From Streptomyces pluripotens (GTDB lineage: Bacteria; Actinomycetota; Actinomycetes; Streptomycetales; Streptomycetaceae), in NCBI RefSeq assembly GCF_000802245.2, contig NZ_CP021080.1, positions 6,262,001 through 6,326,000 on the forward strand: a DNA stretch of 64,000 nt, given 5' to 3'. Below, one piece after another: positions 46,326 to 54,170 of the stretch. The notes beneath the pieces are model-generated. The model had not been told where the DNA came from and searched no databases. It saw only the letters and a list, made by a program, of their open reading frames with translations. Positions within the stretch are counted from its first letter, which is position 1. The number at the start of each line of letters is the position of its first letter. Both the position numbers and the translations under genes were made by a program.

Positions 46326-48349
46326 GCGGGGACCTCCAGGGGGTCGAGCTTGTTCGCTTTGCGGATCTCGCCGACGATGCGGCCGATGATCGCGGTGATG
46401 TCGAAGTCCTTCGGGGTGAACACCGCTGCCACTCCGGCGGCCCTGAGGTGTTCGGCGTCACCGTTCGGGATGATGCCACCTGCGATCACGGGTATATCTG
46501 TGGCACCGGCCACACGCAGCCGCTGGAGTACATCCGGAACCAGCTGGGCGTGCGAACCGGACAGGATCGACAGGCCCACGGCGTGCACGTCCTCCGCCAG
46601 GGCCGCGTCCACGATCTGCTCCGGAGTGAGCCGGATGCCCTGGTAGACCACCTCGAAGCCGGCGTCGCGTGCACGGACGGCGATCTGCTCCGCGCCGTTG
46701 GAGTGCCCGTCCAGACCCGGCTTGCCGACCAGGAAGCGCAGCTTGCCGACGCCCAGCTCGCGGGCTGTGGCGTCCACTCCGGCGCGGACCCCGGCGAGAG
46801 CCGAGCCCGCCTCGGCGGCGACCGCCACCGGCGCCGAGGAGACCCCGGTGGGTGCCCGGTACTCGCCGAACACCTCGCGCAGCGCCCCGGCCCATTCGCC
46901 GGTGGTGACACCGGCGCGGGCGCACTCCAGCGTGGCCTCCATGAGGTTCTCGGTCCCCTTGGCGGCCTCCTTCAACCGTTCCAGCGCCTTGCAGGGCCGC
47001 GGGTGGTTGAAGGGAGGCTGGTAGCGGGTGTCCCGCCAGTGCTGGAGCGACTCGGTGACCCGGGCCTCGACCGCAGGGTCGACCGTCATGATCGCGGTGT
47101 CCAGGTCGGCCGTGAGCGGGTTCGGCTCGGTGGCCTCGAAGAGGTTGACGCCGACGATCTTCTCTTCGCCGGACTCGATCCGCGCCCGGCGCTCGGCGTG
47201 CGAGGAGACCAGCTGCGCCTTGAGGTAGCCGGACTCGACGGCGGCCATCGCGCCGCCCATCTCCTGGATGCGACCGATCTCGGCGAGGGACTCCTCGACG
47301 AGGGCGTTCACCTTCGCCTCGATGACGTGTGAACCCTCGAAGATGTCGTCGTACTCCAGTAGGTCGCTCTCATACGCGAGGATCTGCTGGATGCGCAGCG
47401 ACCACTGCTGGTCCCAGGGCCGGGGCAGGCCGAGCGCCTCGTTCCAGGCGGGCAGCTGCACGGCACGCGCACGGGCGTTCTTGGAGAGGGTGACGGCCAG
47501 CATCTCCAGGACGATCCGCTGGACGTTGTTCTCCGGCTGCGCCTCCGTCAGGCCGAGGGAGTTGACCTGGACGCCGTAGCGAAAACGGCGTTGCTTGGGG
47601 TTCTCGATGCCGTACCGCTCGCGCGTGATCTTGTCCCAGATGCGGCCGAACGCCTTCATCTTGCACATCTCCTCGATGAAGCGGACGCCCGCGTTCACGA
47701 AGAAGGAGATCCGGGCGACCACGTCGCCCATGCGTTCCGGGGGCACCTGACCGCCGTCCCGAACGGCGTCCAGGACGGCGATCGCGGTGGAGACCGCGTA
47801 CGCGATCTCCTGTACGGGCGTGGCTCCGGCCTCCTGCAGGTGGTAGCTGCAGATGTTGATCGGGTTCCACTTCGGGATGTGGGAGACCGTGTACGCGATC
47901 ATGTCCGTGGTCAGCCGGAGCGAGGGGCCGGGAGGGAAGACATGCGTCCCCCGGGACAGGTACTCCTTGACGATGTCGTTCTGGGTCGTGCCCTGGAGCT
48001 TGGTGATGTCCGCGCCCTGCTCCTCCGCGACGACCTGGTAGAGCGCCAGCAGCCACATGGCGGTGGCGTTGATCGTCATCGAGGTGTTCATCTGCTCCAG
48101 TGGGATGTCCTGGAACAGTCGGCGCATGTCACCGAGGTGTGCGACGGGCACGCCCACCCGGCCGACCTCGCCGCGGGCGAGGATGTGGTCGGGGTCGTAG
48201 CCGGTCTGGGTCGGCAGGTCGAACGCCACGGACAGACCGGTCTGACCCTTGGCTAGGTTGCGCCGGTACAGCTCGTTGGACGCCTCGGCCGTGGAGTGAC
48301 CGGCGTACGTGCGCATGAGCCACGGCCGGTCCTTCTGACGCTCAGTCAT
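46322..48349 (-). CDS. meaA: MeaA: ethylmalonyl-CoA mutase (B12-dependent)
   Basis: A 675-residue mutase of the methylmalonyl-CoA mutase superfamily with both catalytic and B12 domains in one chain. The N-terminal TIM barrel carries MRTYAGHSTAEASNELYRRN, SVAFDLPTQTGYDPDH, MNTSMTINATAMWLLALY and ICSYHLQEAGATPVQEIAY. The C-terminal B12-binding Rossmann domain (about 545-665) shows GLDGHSNG, LSGSHAQLVP and GGIIPNGD. It isomerises (2R)-ethylmalonyl-CoA to methylsuccinyl-CoA. GAGG precedes the ATG. It is 17 bp downstream of ccr on the same strand. No other adenosylcobalamin mutase or chaperone is nearby. Confidence 0.94.
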   Translation of the reverse strand: MTERQKDRPWLMRTYAGHSTAEASNELYRRNLAKGQTGLSVAFDLPTQTGYDPDHILARGEVGRVGVPVAHLGDMRRLFQDIPLEQMNTSMTINATAMWLLALYQVVAEEQGADITKLQGTTQNDIVKEYLSRGTHVFPPGPSLRLTTDMIAYTVSHIPKWNPINICSYHLQEAGATPVQEIAYAVSTAIAVLDAVRDGGQVPPERMGDVVARISFFVNAGVRFIEEMCKMKAFGRIWDKITRERYGIENPKQRRFRYGVQVNSLGLTEAQPENNVQRIVLEMLAVTLSKNARARAVQLPAWNEALGLPRPWDQQWSLRIQQILAYESDLLEYDDIFEGSHVIEAKVNALVEESLAEIGRIQEMGGAMAAVESGYLKAQLVSSHAERRARIESGEEKIVGVNLFEATEPNPLTADLDTAIMTVDPAVEARVTESLQHWRDTRYQPPFNHPRPCKALERLKEAAKGTENLMEATLECARAGVTTGEWAGALREVFGEYRAPTGVSSAPVAVAAEAGSALAGVRAGVDATARELGVGKLRFLVGKPGLDGHSNGAEQIAVRARDAGFEVVYQGIRLTPEQIVDAALAEDVHAVGLSILSGSHAQLVPDVLQRLRVAGATDIPVIAGGIIPNGDAEHLRAAGVAAVFTPKDFDITAIIGRIVGEIRKANKLDPLEVPA

Positions 48350-48366
48350 CTATGACCTCGGGTGTC

Positions 48367-49710
48367 TCAGACGTTGCGGAAGCGGTTGATGGCGTCGGCG
48401 TGCTTGGCGCGCATCTCCTTGTCGCGCACGCCCAGGCCTTCTTCGGATGCCAGGCACAGCACGCCGACCTTGCCCTGGTGGAGGTTGCGGTGGACGTCGT
48501 AGGCGGCCTGGCCGGTGTCTTGCAGGGAGTAGACCCTCGACAGGGTGGGGTGGATCTTGCCCTTGGCGATGAGGCGGTTGGCCTCCCAGGCTTCGCGGTA
48601 GTTGGCGAAGTGCGAGCCGATGATCCGCTTCAGGGACATCCACAGGTAGCGGTTGTCGTACTCGTGGTGGTAGCCGGAGGTGGAGGCGCAGGTGACGATC
48701 GTGCCGCCCTTGCGGGTGACGTAGACCGAGGCGCCGAAGGTTTCCCGGCCGGGGTGTTCGAAGACGATGTCGACGTCCTCGCCGCCGGTGAGTTCGCGGA
48801 TGCGCTTGCCGAAGCGCTTCCACTCCTTCGGGTCCTGGGTGTGTTCGTCCTTCCAGAACCTGTAGCCCTCGGCGCTGCGGTCGATGATCAGCTCGGCTCC
48901 CATTTTCCGGCAGATCTCCGCCTTCTGCTCGCTGGAGACGATGCAGATGGGTGTGGCGCCGCCGGCGAGGGCGAACTGGGTGGCGTAGGAGCCGAGGCCG
49001 CCGCTCGCGCCCCAGATGAGGACGTTGTCGCCTTGTTTCATCTGGGCGCCGTTGCGGGAGACCAGTTGCCGGTAGGCGGTGGAGTTGACCAGGCCGGGGG
49101 CCGCGGCCTCCTCCCAGGTCAGGTGGGCCGGCTTGGGCATCAGCTGGTTGGACTTGACGAGCGCGATCTCGGCGAGGCCGCCGAAGTTGGTCTCGAAGCC
49201 CCAGATGCGCTGCTCTGGGTCGAGCATGGTGTCGTTGTGGCCGTCGGAGGACTCCAGCTCGACGGACAGGCAGTGGGCGACGACCTCGTCGCCGGGTTTC
49301 CAGGCGTTCACCCCCGGGCCGGTGCGCAGGACGACGCCCGCGAGGTCCGAGCCGATGATGTGGTAGGGCAGGTCGTGGCGCTTCGTCAGCTCGCTGAGCC
49401 TGCCGTAGCGCTCAAGGAAGCCGAACGTCGGCAGCGGCTCGAAGATCGAGGTCCACACCGAGTTGTAGTTGACCGAGGAGGCCATCACGGCCACCAGGGC
49501 CTCGCCCGGTCCGAGTTCGGGCACGGGGACCTCGTCGAGGTGGATCGACTTGCGCGGGTCCTTGTCGCGGGTCTGCAGGCCCGCGAACATCTCCGTCTCG
49601 TCCTTGTGCACGGTGATCGCACGGTACGACTCGGGGAGTCGTAGCGCGGCGAAGTCGGCGGACGTGGCGTCCTGCGACTGGATCGCGTCCAGGATGTCCT
49701 TCACGGTCAC
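48367..49710 (-). CDS. ccr: Crotonyl-CoA carboxylase/reductase
   Basis: A 447-residue MDR-type reductase with the characteristic opening TVKDILDAIQSQDATSADFA. It continues with AVMASSVNYNSVWTSIFEP, the GSDLAGVVLRTGPGVNAWKPG loop, the nucleotide-binding WGASGGLGSYATQFALAGG, and VFEHPGRETFGASVYVTRKGG. It carboxylates and reduces crotonyl-CoA with NADPH and CO2 to (2S)-ethylmalonyl-CoA, the first committed step of the pathway and a supplier of polyketide extender units. GGAGG eight bases upstream fixes the GTG at 49710. It is first gene of the operon, with its promoter region around 49940-49980. Confidence 0.96.
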   Translation of the reverse strand: MTVKDILDAIQSQDATSADFAALRLPESYRAITVHKDETEMFAGLQTRDKDPRKSIHLDEVPVPELGPGEALVAVMASSVNYNSVWTSIFEPLPTFGFLERYGRLSELTKRHDLPYHIIGSDLAGVVLRTGPGVNAWKPGDEVVAHCLSVELESSDGHNDTMLDPEQRIWGFETNFGGLAEIALVKSNQLMPKPAHLTWEEAAAPGLVNSTAYRQLVSRNGAQMKQGDNVLIWGASGGLGSYATQFALAGGATPICIVSSEQKAEICRKMGAELIIDRSAEGYRFWKDEHTQDPKEWKRFGKRIRELTGGEDVDIVFEHPGRETFGASVYVTRKGGTIVTCASTSGYHHEYDNRYLWMSLKRIIGSHFANYREAWEANRLIAKGKIHPTLSRVYSLQDTGQAAYDVHRNLHQGKVGVLCLASEEGLGVRDKEMRAKHADAINRFRNV

Positions 49711-49948
49711 GGTGTTGCCTCCGGCGGTGAGCGCCCTGAGGGAGGGGCGCTGAGGGTTCGTCGGTGCTGTGATGAGTGCTGCTGGGGTGTTGAGGGTGTG
49801 CCGTCGGTTCGGCCCGGTGGTGCTTCGGCAGCGCTTTGTGGCGCGAGAGGTTGCCTGTGACGCAGGCGTCCGGGCGTGCAGGCCATGAGGCTTGCTGGGA
49901 CAGCCGGCGAGCGAATGATCTCTGCGCGCCGGCCGCCCGGACACCACC

Positions 49949-49990
49949 AACGTATGACACCGCGTGTCAGGCGGCAAGGCACTGAGTGCC
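49949..49990 (-). promoter_or_regulatory. ccr promoter candidate with operator-like inverted repeat in its spacer
   Basis: On the minus strand TTGCCG (49977-49972) and TACGTT (49954-49949) lie 17 bases apart, a good -35/-10 arrangement. The spacer holds TGACAC-GCG-GTGTCA (49969-49955), a perfect 6/3/6 inverted repeat with the core ACAC-N3-GTGT. Just outside lies a second palindrome, GGCACT-G-AGTGCC (49978-49990). A repressor bound here would block RNA polymerase directly. The 5' leader to the ccr start would be about 230 bases. The rest of the 448-bp ccr-TetR gap shows only the terminator and 14-bp repeat listed next. Confidence 0.55.
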
Positions 49991-50089
49991 AGAACTTGCT
50001 CTCAGATGAAATCTTTACGTAACAAATGAGCGATGATCGATCGAATGGGGTAGGGAAGCTGCCGGAAAATGCCCCCTGGCATGGCAAAA

Positions 50090-50111
50090 CGGCCACCCCT
50101 CGGGGTGGCCG
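50090..50111 (-). terminator. Terminator of the TetR gene
   Basis: CGGCCACCCC (50090-50099) and GGGGTGGCCG (50102-50111) form a perfect hairpin with a two-base loop. On the minus strand it is followed by TTTTGCC, giving a short U-tract. It ends the TetR transcript before the ccr promoter. Confidence 0.8.
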
Positions 50112-50146
50112 TCAGAACGCCGTCGTCAGAACGCCGTCGTCAGAAC
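50111..50146. repeat. 14-bp tandem repeat, about 2.6 copies
   Basis: GTCAGAACGCCGTC occurs at 50111-50124 and 50125-50138, with GTCAGAAC continuing at 50139-50146. It lies between the TetR stop and its terminator hairpin. No function is evident. Confidence 0.8.
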
Positions 50147-50158
50147 TGGGGAGCGGGC

Positions 50159-50983
50159 TCAGCGCTCCTTCAACGCCTCCTGGATGGTCCGCATGACCTC
50201 CTGAAGCGGTGCATCGGTGCGAGCGACCGTCACCAGCACCTCGTCGTGCGCGGACACCGCCGCCGGAGCCGATACGGGGCCCTCCGGCCTGGGTGTCGAA
50301 CTGCGTCCGGCTCCGATCCCGCTGCCGAACGTCTTCCGCACGATCGCGAAGGCGTGGTCCAGCTGGGCCTCCACGTCTCCCTGGCCACCCGCCCGCAGCC
50401 AGCGCCTGAGCACGTGGTTGTGGGCGGTGACGACGGCGGAGGCGGCGACCTCGGCGAGCAGGGGGTCGTCGTTGGCGTCGTCGGCGTGGGCGTGCTCATC
50501 GAAGTGACCGAGTAGGTAGCGCGTGAACAGCCGCTCGTAGCGGGCCACCGAGGCGATCTCCGCCTCGCGCAGGGTGGGCACCTCGCGCGTGAGCTTGTAG
50601 CGGGCGACCGAGATCTCGGGCCGTGCCGCGTACATCCGCATGACTTCCTTGATGCCGCGGCACACGGTGTCGAGCGGGTGTTCGTGGGCGGGGGCGGCGT
50701 TGAGGACCGCCTCGGCGCGCACCAGCGTGTCGTCGTGGTCCGGGAAGATCGCCTCTTCCTTGGAACGGAAGTGGCGGAAGAAGGTGCGGCGGGCGACCCC
50801 GGCGGCGGCTGCGATCTCGTCGACTGTGGTCGCCTCGTACCCCTTGGTGGCGAACAGCTCCATGGCTGCGGCCGCCAGTTCCCGGCGCATCTTGAGCCGC
50901 TGGGCGGCGGCGCGAGTGCCTGCGGCACTTTCCGGCGCGTCGGGCGTAGCGGGTGTACGTGAGGACTTGGCGGGCTGGGACAT
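50159..50983 (-). CDS. TetR-family transcriptional regulator
   Basis: A 274-residue regulator. A short Ser/Pro/Ala-rich N-terminus precedes a TetR helix-turn-helix (about residues 35-80: LFATKGYEATTVDEIAAAAG, ARRTFFRHFRSKEEAIF). A helical ligand-binding domain follows to about 225, then an unusual 50-residue Pro/Ala-rich C-terminal extension (about 210-274). It lies between the ethylmalonyl-CoA operon and the 3-hydroxybutyryl-CoA dehydrogenase gene, all on one strand, and is the natural candidate to control both. An acyl-CoA such as crotonyl- or ethylmalonyl-CoA is a possible ligand. ATG 50983 is chosen; an in-frame ATG at 51001 is an alternative, and neither has a good ribosome-binding site. 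Confidence 0.88.
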   Translation of the reverse strand: MSQPAKSSRTPATPDAPESAAGTRAAAQRLKMRRELAAAAMELFATKGYEATTVDEIAAAAGVARRTFFRHFRSKEEAIFPDHDDTLVRAEAVLNAAPAHEHPLDTVCRGIKEVMRMYAARPEISVARYKLTREVPTLREAEIASVARYERLFTRYLLGHFDEHAHADDANDDPLLAEVAASAVVTAHNHVLRRWLRAGGQGDVEAQLDHAFAIVRKTFGSGIGAGRSSTPRPEGPVSAPAAVSAHDEVLVTVARTDAPLQEVMRTIQEALKER

Positions 50984-50995
50984 GACCCGAACGTA

Positions 50996-51009
50996 CTGCA
51001 TGTGTGCAG
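50996..51009. promoter_or_regulatory. Palindrome at the start of the TetR gene
   Basis: CTGCA (50996-51000) and TGCAG (51005-51009) flank TGTG, overlapping the alternative TetR start at 51001. This could be an autoregulatory operator, but it lacks the ACAC-N3-GTGT core seen upstream of ccr and the dehydrogenase gene. Confidence 0.3.
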
Positions 51010-51119
51010 CACGATGCGCAGGTGCGGGGTTTCCCCCGCCCGGGAAGGGCGGGGGGCCCTGGGCCGGGCCGAGCAGGCCGCCCCAGTCGCGCTCGTCGTC
51101 GTACCCGTCGCCGGCGCCG

Positions 51120-52925
51120 TCAGCGGCGGGCATGCTCGCGGAAGCCGCGACCGGTCTTGCGGCCGAGGCAGCCCGCGGCCACCAGGTGCTCCAACAGCGG
51201 CGCCGGGGCGAGGCCGGGGTCACGGAATTCGCGGTGCAGGACCTGCTCGATGGCCAGCGAGACATCCAGACCGACCACGTCCAGCAGCTCGAAGGGGCCC
51301 ATCGGGTAGCCGCCGCCGAGTTTCATCGCCGCGTCGATGTCGTCCAGAGAGGCGTAGTGCTCCTGGACCATCTTGATCGCGTTGTTGAGGTACGGGAACA
51401 ACAGCGCGTTCACGATGAAACCGGCCCGGTCGCCGCAGTCCACCGGGTGCTTCCCGATCCTGCCGCACAGTTCGCGGACAGTGGTGTGGACATCGTCGGC
51501 CGTCAGGACCGTGCGGACCACCTCGACCAGCTTCATGGCCGGTGCCGGGTTGAAGAAGTGCATGCCGATCACGTCCTGCGGGCGCGAGGTGGCGCGGGCG
51601 CAGGCGACAACGGGCAGGGAGGACGTGGTGGTGGCCAGGACGGCCCCCGGCTTGCAGACCTTGTCCAGCGTCGCGAACAGCTGCCGCTTGGCCTCCAGGT
51701 CCTCGGCGATGGCCTCGACGGCCAGGTCGACGCCGGCGAAGGCGTCGTAGGAGCCCGCCGCGGTGATCCGGTCCAGGATCTGTGCGGCGGCCTCGGCGGC
51801 CAGCCGGCCCTTGTCCACGGAGCGGGCGAGAGACGTGCCGATGCGGGCTTTGGCCGCCTGCGCCTTCTCCTCGCTGCGGGCGGCGAGGACGACCTGGTAG
51901 CCAGCCTTGGCGAACACCTCGGCGATGCCGGAGGCCATGGTGCCGGAGCCCGCGACACCGACCGAGTGGACCTCGCGGCCCGGGGTGGTCGGGCCGCCCT
52001 CCGCGGGAGTCAGCGCGTCCGGCACGACGGTGGCACTGCCCGGCGCCTCGTACGTGTAGAAGCCGCGCCCGGATTTGCGGCCGGTCAGACCCGCCTCGCT
52101 GAGCTGCCCCAGGATCGGGGCGGGCGCATGCAGCCGGTCTCGGGACTCGGCGTACATGGCTTCCAGGACCGTGCGGGCGGTGTCGATGCCGATCAGGTCC
52201 AGCAGAGCGAGCGGCCCCATCGGCAGGCCGCAGCCGAGCCGCATCGCCGCGTCGATGTCCTCCCGGGAGGCGTACTTGGCCTCGTACATCGCGGCCGCCT
52301 GGTTGAGGTAGCCGAAGAGCAGCCCATCGGCGACGAAACCGGGGCGGTCGCCGACCGCGACCGGCTCCTTGCCCAACTCGACCGCGAGATCGGTGACCGC
52401 TGCCACGGCCTGCGGCGCGGTCAGCACCGAGGAAACGACCTCGACCAGCTTCATCGCCGGCGCCGGGTTGAAGAAGTGCAGGCCGAGCACCCGCTCGGGG
52501 TGCGCGGAATCGGCAGCCAGCCGAGTCACCGACAGGGCGTTGGTGCCGGTCGCGAGGATCGTTCCGGGACGGACGATACCGTCCAGCTCACGGAAGATCT
52601 GCTGCTTGATCTCGTACGACTCCGGGGCCACCTCGATGACGAGATCGGCCTCGGCCGCCGCGTGCAGGTCGGTGGAGATGCGGACCCGGGCCAGTGCCTC
52701 GGAGCGCTCCGGGTCGGTCAGCTTGCCCCGTGCCACGGCACGGGCGGTGGAGGCCTCCAGCGCAGCGAGTGACTTCGTGGCCTGGGCCTCGCTGACGTCG
52801 ATACCGATCACCTCGCGGCCGGCCTTCACAAGGACTTCGGTGATGCCGGTGCCCATCGTGCCGAGGCCGACGACGGCGACCGTCTTGAGCGGGGACAGAG
52901 GGGTGTCGGACAGGGGAGTGGCCAT
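51120..52925 (-). CDS. 3-hydroxybutyryl-CoA dehydrogenase, tandem two-copy fusion
   Basis: A 601-residue protein with two complete 3-hydroxyacyl-CoA dehydrogenase units. Unit 1 (about 14-290) has VAVVGLGTMGTGITEVLVKAG, LGLHFFNPAPAMKLVEVV and GRGFYTY. Unit 2 (about 325-600) has VGVAGSGTMASGIAEVFAKAG, GMHFFNPAPAMKLVEVV and GRGFREH. Both keep the catalytic His (HFFNPAP) and the NAD-binding glycines, so both sites look functional. It oxidises or forms 3-hydroxybutyryl-CoA, connecting acetoacetyl-CoA to crotonyl-CoA, the substrate of Ccr. GGAG lies upstream of ATG 52925. Cytoplasmic. A single-unit enzyme is the usual form, so the fusion is notable. Confidence 0.9.
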   Translation of the reverse strand: MATPLSDTPLSPLKTVAVVGLGTMGTGITEVLVKAGREVIGIDVSEAQATKSLAALEASTARAVARGKLTDPERSEALARVRISTDLHAAAEADLVIEVAPESYEIKQQIFRELDGIVRPGTILATGTNALSVTRLAADSAHPERVLGLHFFNPAPAMKLVEVVSSVLTAPQAVAAVTDLAVELGKEPVAVGDRPGFVADGLLFGYLNQAAAMYEAKYASREDIDAAMRLGCGLPMGPLALLDLIGIDTARTVLEAMYAESRDRLHAPAPILGQLSEAGLTGRKSGRGFYTYEAPGSATVVPDALTPAEGGPTTPGREVHSVGVAGSGTMASGIAEVFAKAGYQVVLAARSEEKAQAAKARIGTSLARSVDKGRLAAEAAAQILDRITAAGSYDAFAGVDLAVEAIAEDLEAKRQLFATLDKVCKPGAVLATTTSSLPVVACARATSRPQDVIGMHFFNPAPAMKLVEVVRTVLTADDVHTTVRELCGRIGKHPVDCGDRAGFIVNALLFPYLNNAIKMVQEHYASLDDIDAAMKLGGGYPMGPFELLDVVGLDVSLAIEQVLHREFRDPGLAPAPLLEHLVAAGCLGRKTGRGFREHARR

Positions 52926-53113
52926 CGCGGGACTCCAGGGATGAGGGTGACGACGAGGAATGCCCCGGGTGCGCCCGGTGGCGCACCACGGTGCGGAAAG
53001 GAGTGCGGGTGTTGCCGGGCTGCAATCGCACACGCCCGGTGCCGCCGGCGCCACGGGCGTGCTCACGCCCGCGCGGAGGCGGATTCCGACCGGCTCTGTC
53101 CCGAAGCCGGGCC

Positions 53114-53138
53114 GTACCGCGGTACACACGGTGTACCG
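53114..53138. promoter_or_regulatory. Operator-like inverted repeat upstream of the 3-hydroxybutyryl-CoA dehydrogenase gene
   Basis: CGGTACAC (53120-53127) and GTGTACCG (53131-53138) form a perfect 8/3/8 inverted repeat around ACG. A second perfect palindrome, GTACCGCGGTAC, overlaps it at 53114-53125. The core ACAC-ACG-GTGT matches the site in the ccr promoter spacer (ACAC-GCG-GTGT). It lies 189-213 bp from the dehydrogenase start and about 205 bp from the HEAT-protein gene. The rest of this 415-bp gap shows no gene. Confidence 0.55.
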
Positions 53139-53340
53139 AACCGAACAGTTCCCCAACCGCCCTCTACAGGCGTGGGGTGATACCTCCAGCGGCGGCCGCG
53201 TCACCAAACCGTCGCCAGCGGAAGCGCGAGGGTTACTCGCTCGAATGAGCTTAACTCGCGGGTAACGAGCGCGCTAGATGTCGGCCCCGACTCGACTTTG
53301 TGATGTAGCTCCCTCATGCGCCGGGAACCCGCTTACGCTG

Positions 53341-53919
53341 ATGGTCGTGGACGAAGAGTTGCGATCGCTCACGGACCGCTTACGGCAGGAGTCGCGCGGC
53401 CCGGCGGAATTCGACCGCCTGTCGGCGACCGAGGACCATGATGAACTGGCGGTGCTGCTCACCGCGCCCGGGCAGCCGCTGTGGGCCAGGGAACTGGCCG
53501 CCTTCCGCCTCGGTCTCGCGGGCGACCGGCGCGCCTTCGAGTCGCTGGTGCTGCTGCTCAACCACCGGGACCCCCCGCGCTGCGCCTCCGCCGCCCATGC
53601 CCTGGCCCGACTGGGCGACCCGCGTACGGCCCGGGCAGCCGCCGCCCTCGCCACCAATGAACTGCGCGTCGCCTACGCCCTGCACCCGGTACGGCTCCTG
53701 GTCGCCCTGCGCGCCCCGGAGTCAGTTCCCGCGCTGATCACCACGCTGGAGCGCCGACTGCGCCCGCACGACCCCTACCGGAGGGTCGCCCTTGCCTGCG
53801 TGGAGGGCCTGGGCGCGCTCGGCGACCCGCGTGCCCGACGGGTGCTGAACGAGGCCCTGGCGCACCCGGTGCTCGCGGAAGCGGCGGTGCACGCGCTGGC
53901 GCGGATACCGCCGCGGTAG
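53341..53919 (+). CDS. HEAT-repeat protein
   Basis: A protein of about 192 residues made of HEAT-like helical pairs: WARELAAFRLGLAGDRRAFE, LVLLLNHRDPPRCASAAHAL, ARLGDPRTARAAAALAT, ALHPVRLLVALRAPESVPAL, and GLGALGDPRARRVLNEALA. These give four to five repeats, a scaffold for protein binding rather than catalysis. Streptomyces genomes often annotate this type misleadingly as adenylosuccinate lyase. The ATG at 53341 or GTG at 53347 lies just downstream of a TACGCT hexamer, so translation may be leaderless. No obvious operon partner. Confidence 0.78.
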   Translation: MVVDEELRSLTDRLRQESRGPAEFDRLSATEDHDELAVLLTAPGQPLWARELAAFRLGLAGDRRAFESLVLLLNHRDPPRCASAAHALARLGDPRTARAAAALATNELRVAYALHPVRLLVALRAPESVPALITTLERRLRPHDPYRRVALACVEGLGALGDPRARRVLNEALAHPVLAEAAVHALARIPPR

Positions 53920-54170
53920 ACGGCCAGGTGATGCGCGGTCAGCCGCTCAGGCCCTGGACGTACCGGACTTCGAACACCGCAACGCCGCCCGCCTCGGCGG
54001 GTTCCGCGGTGCCGTGCGGCCGGGAAGCGGCCCGTTCACAGACCCCGGCGGGCGGGCGTGGTGCCTCTCCGCGGCCATCGGGCGCATGCGCGTGGGCCGG
54101 TCGCTCATGCCGGCCCCCGGGGAACGCCGGACGCGTCGCGCCCGCGGATTTCACCGCCGGCCGGGGGCGC

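Noticed and set aside
53939..54154. Short minus-strand frame between the HEAT protein and the tripeptidyl-aminopeptidase genes
   Set aside because: Low-complexity Pro/Ala/Arg composition, no start signal; read as intergenic sequence.
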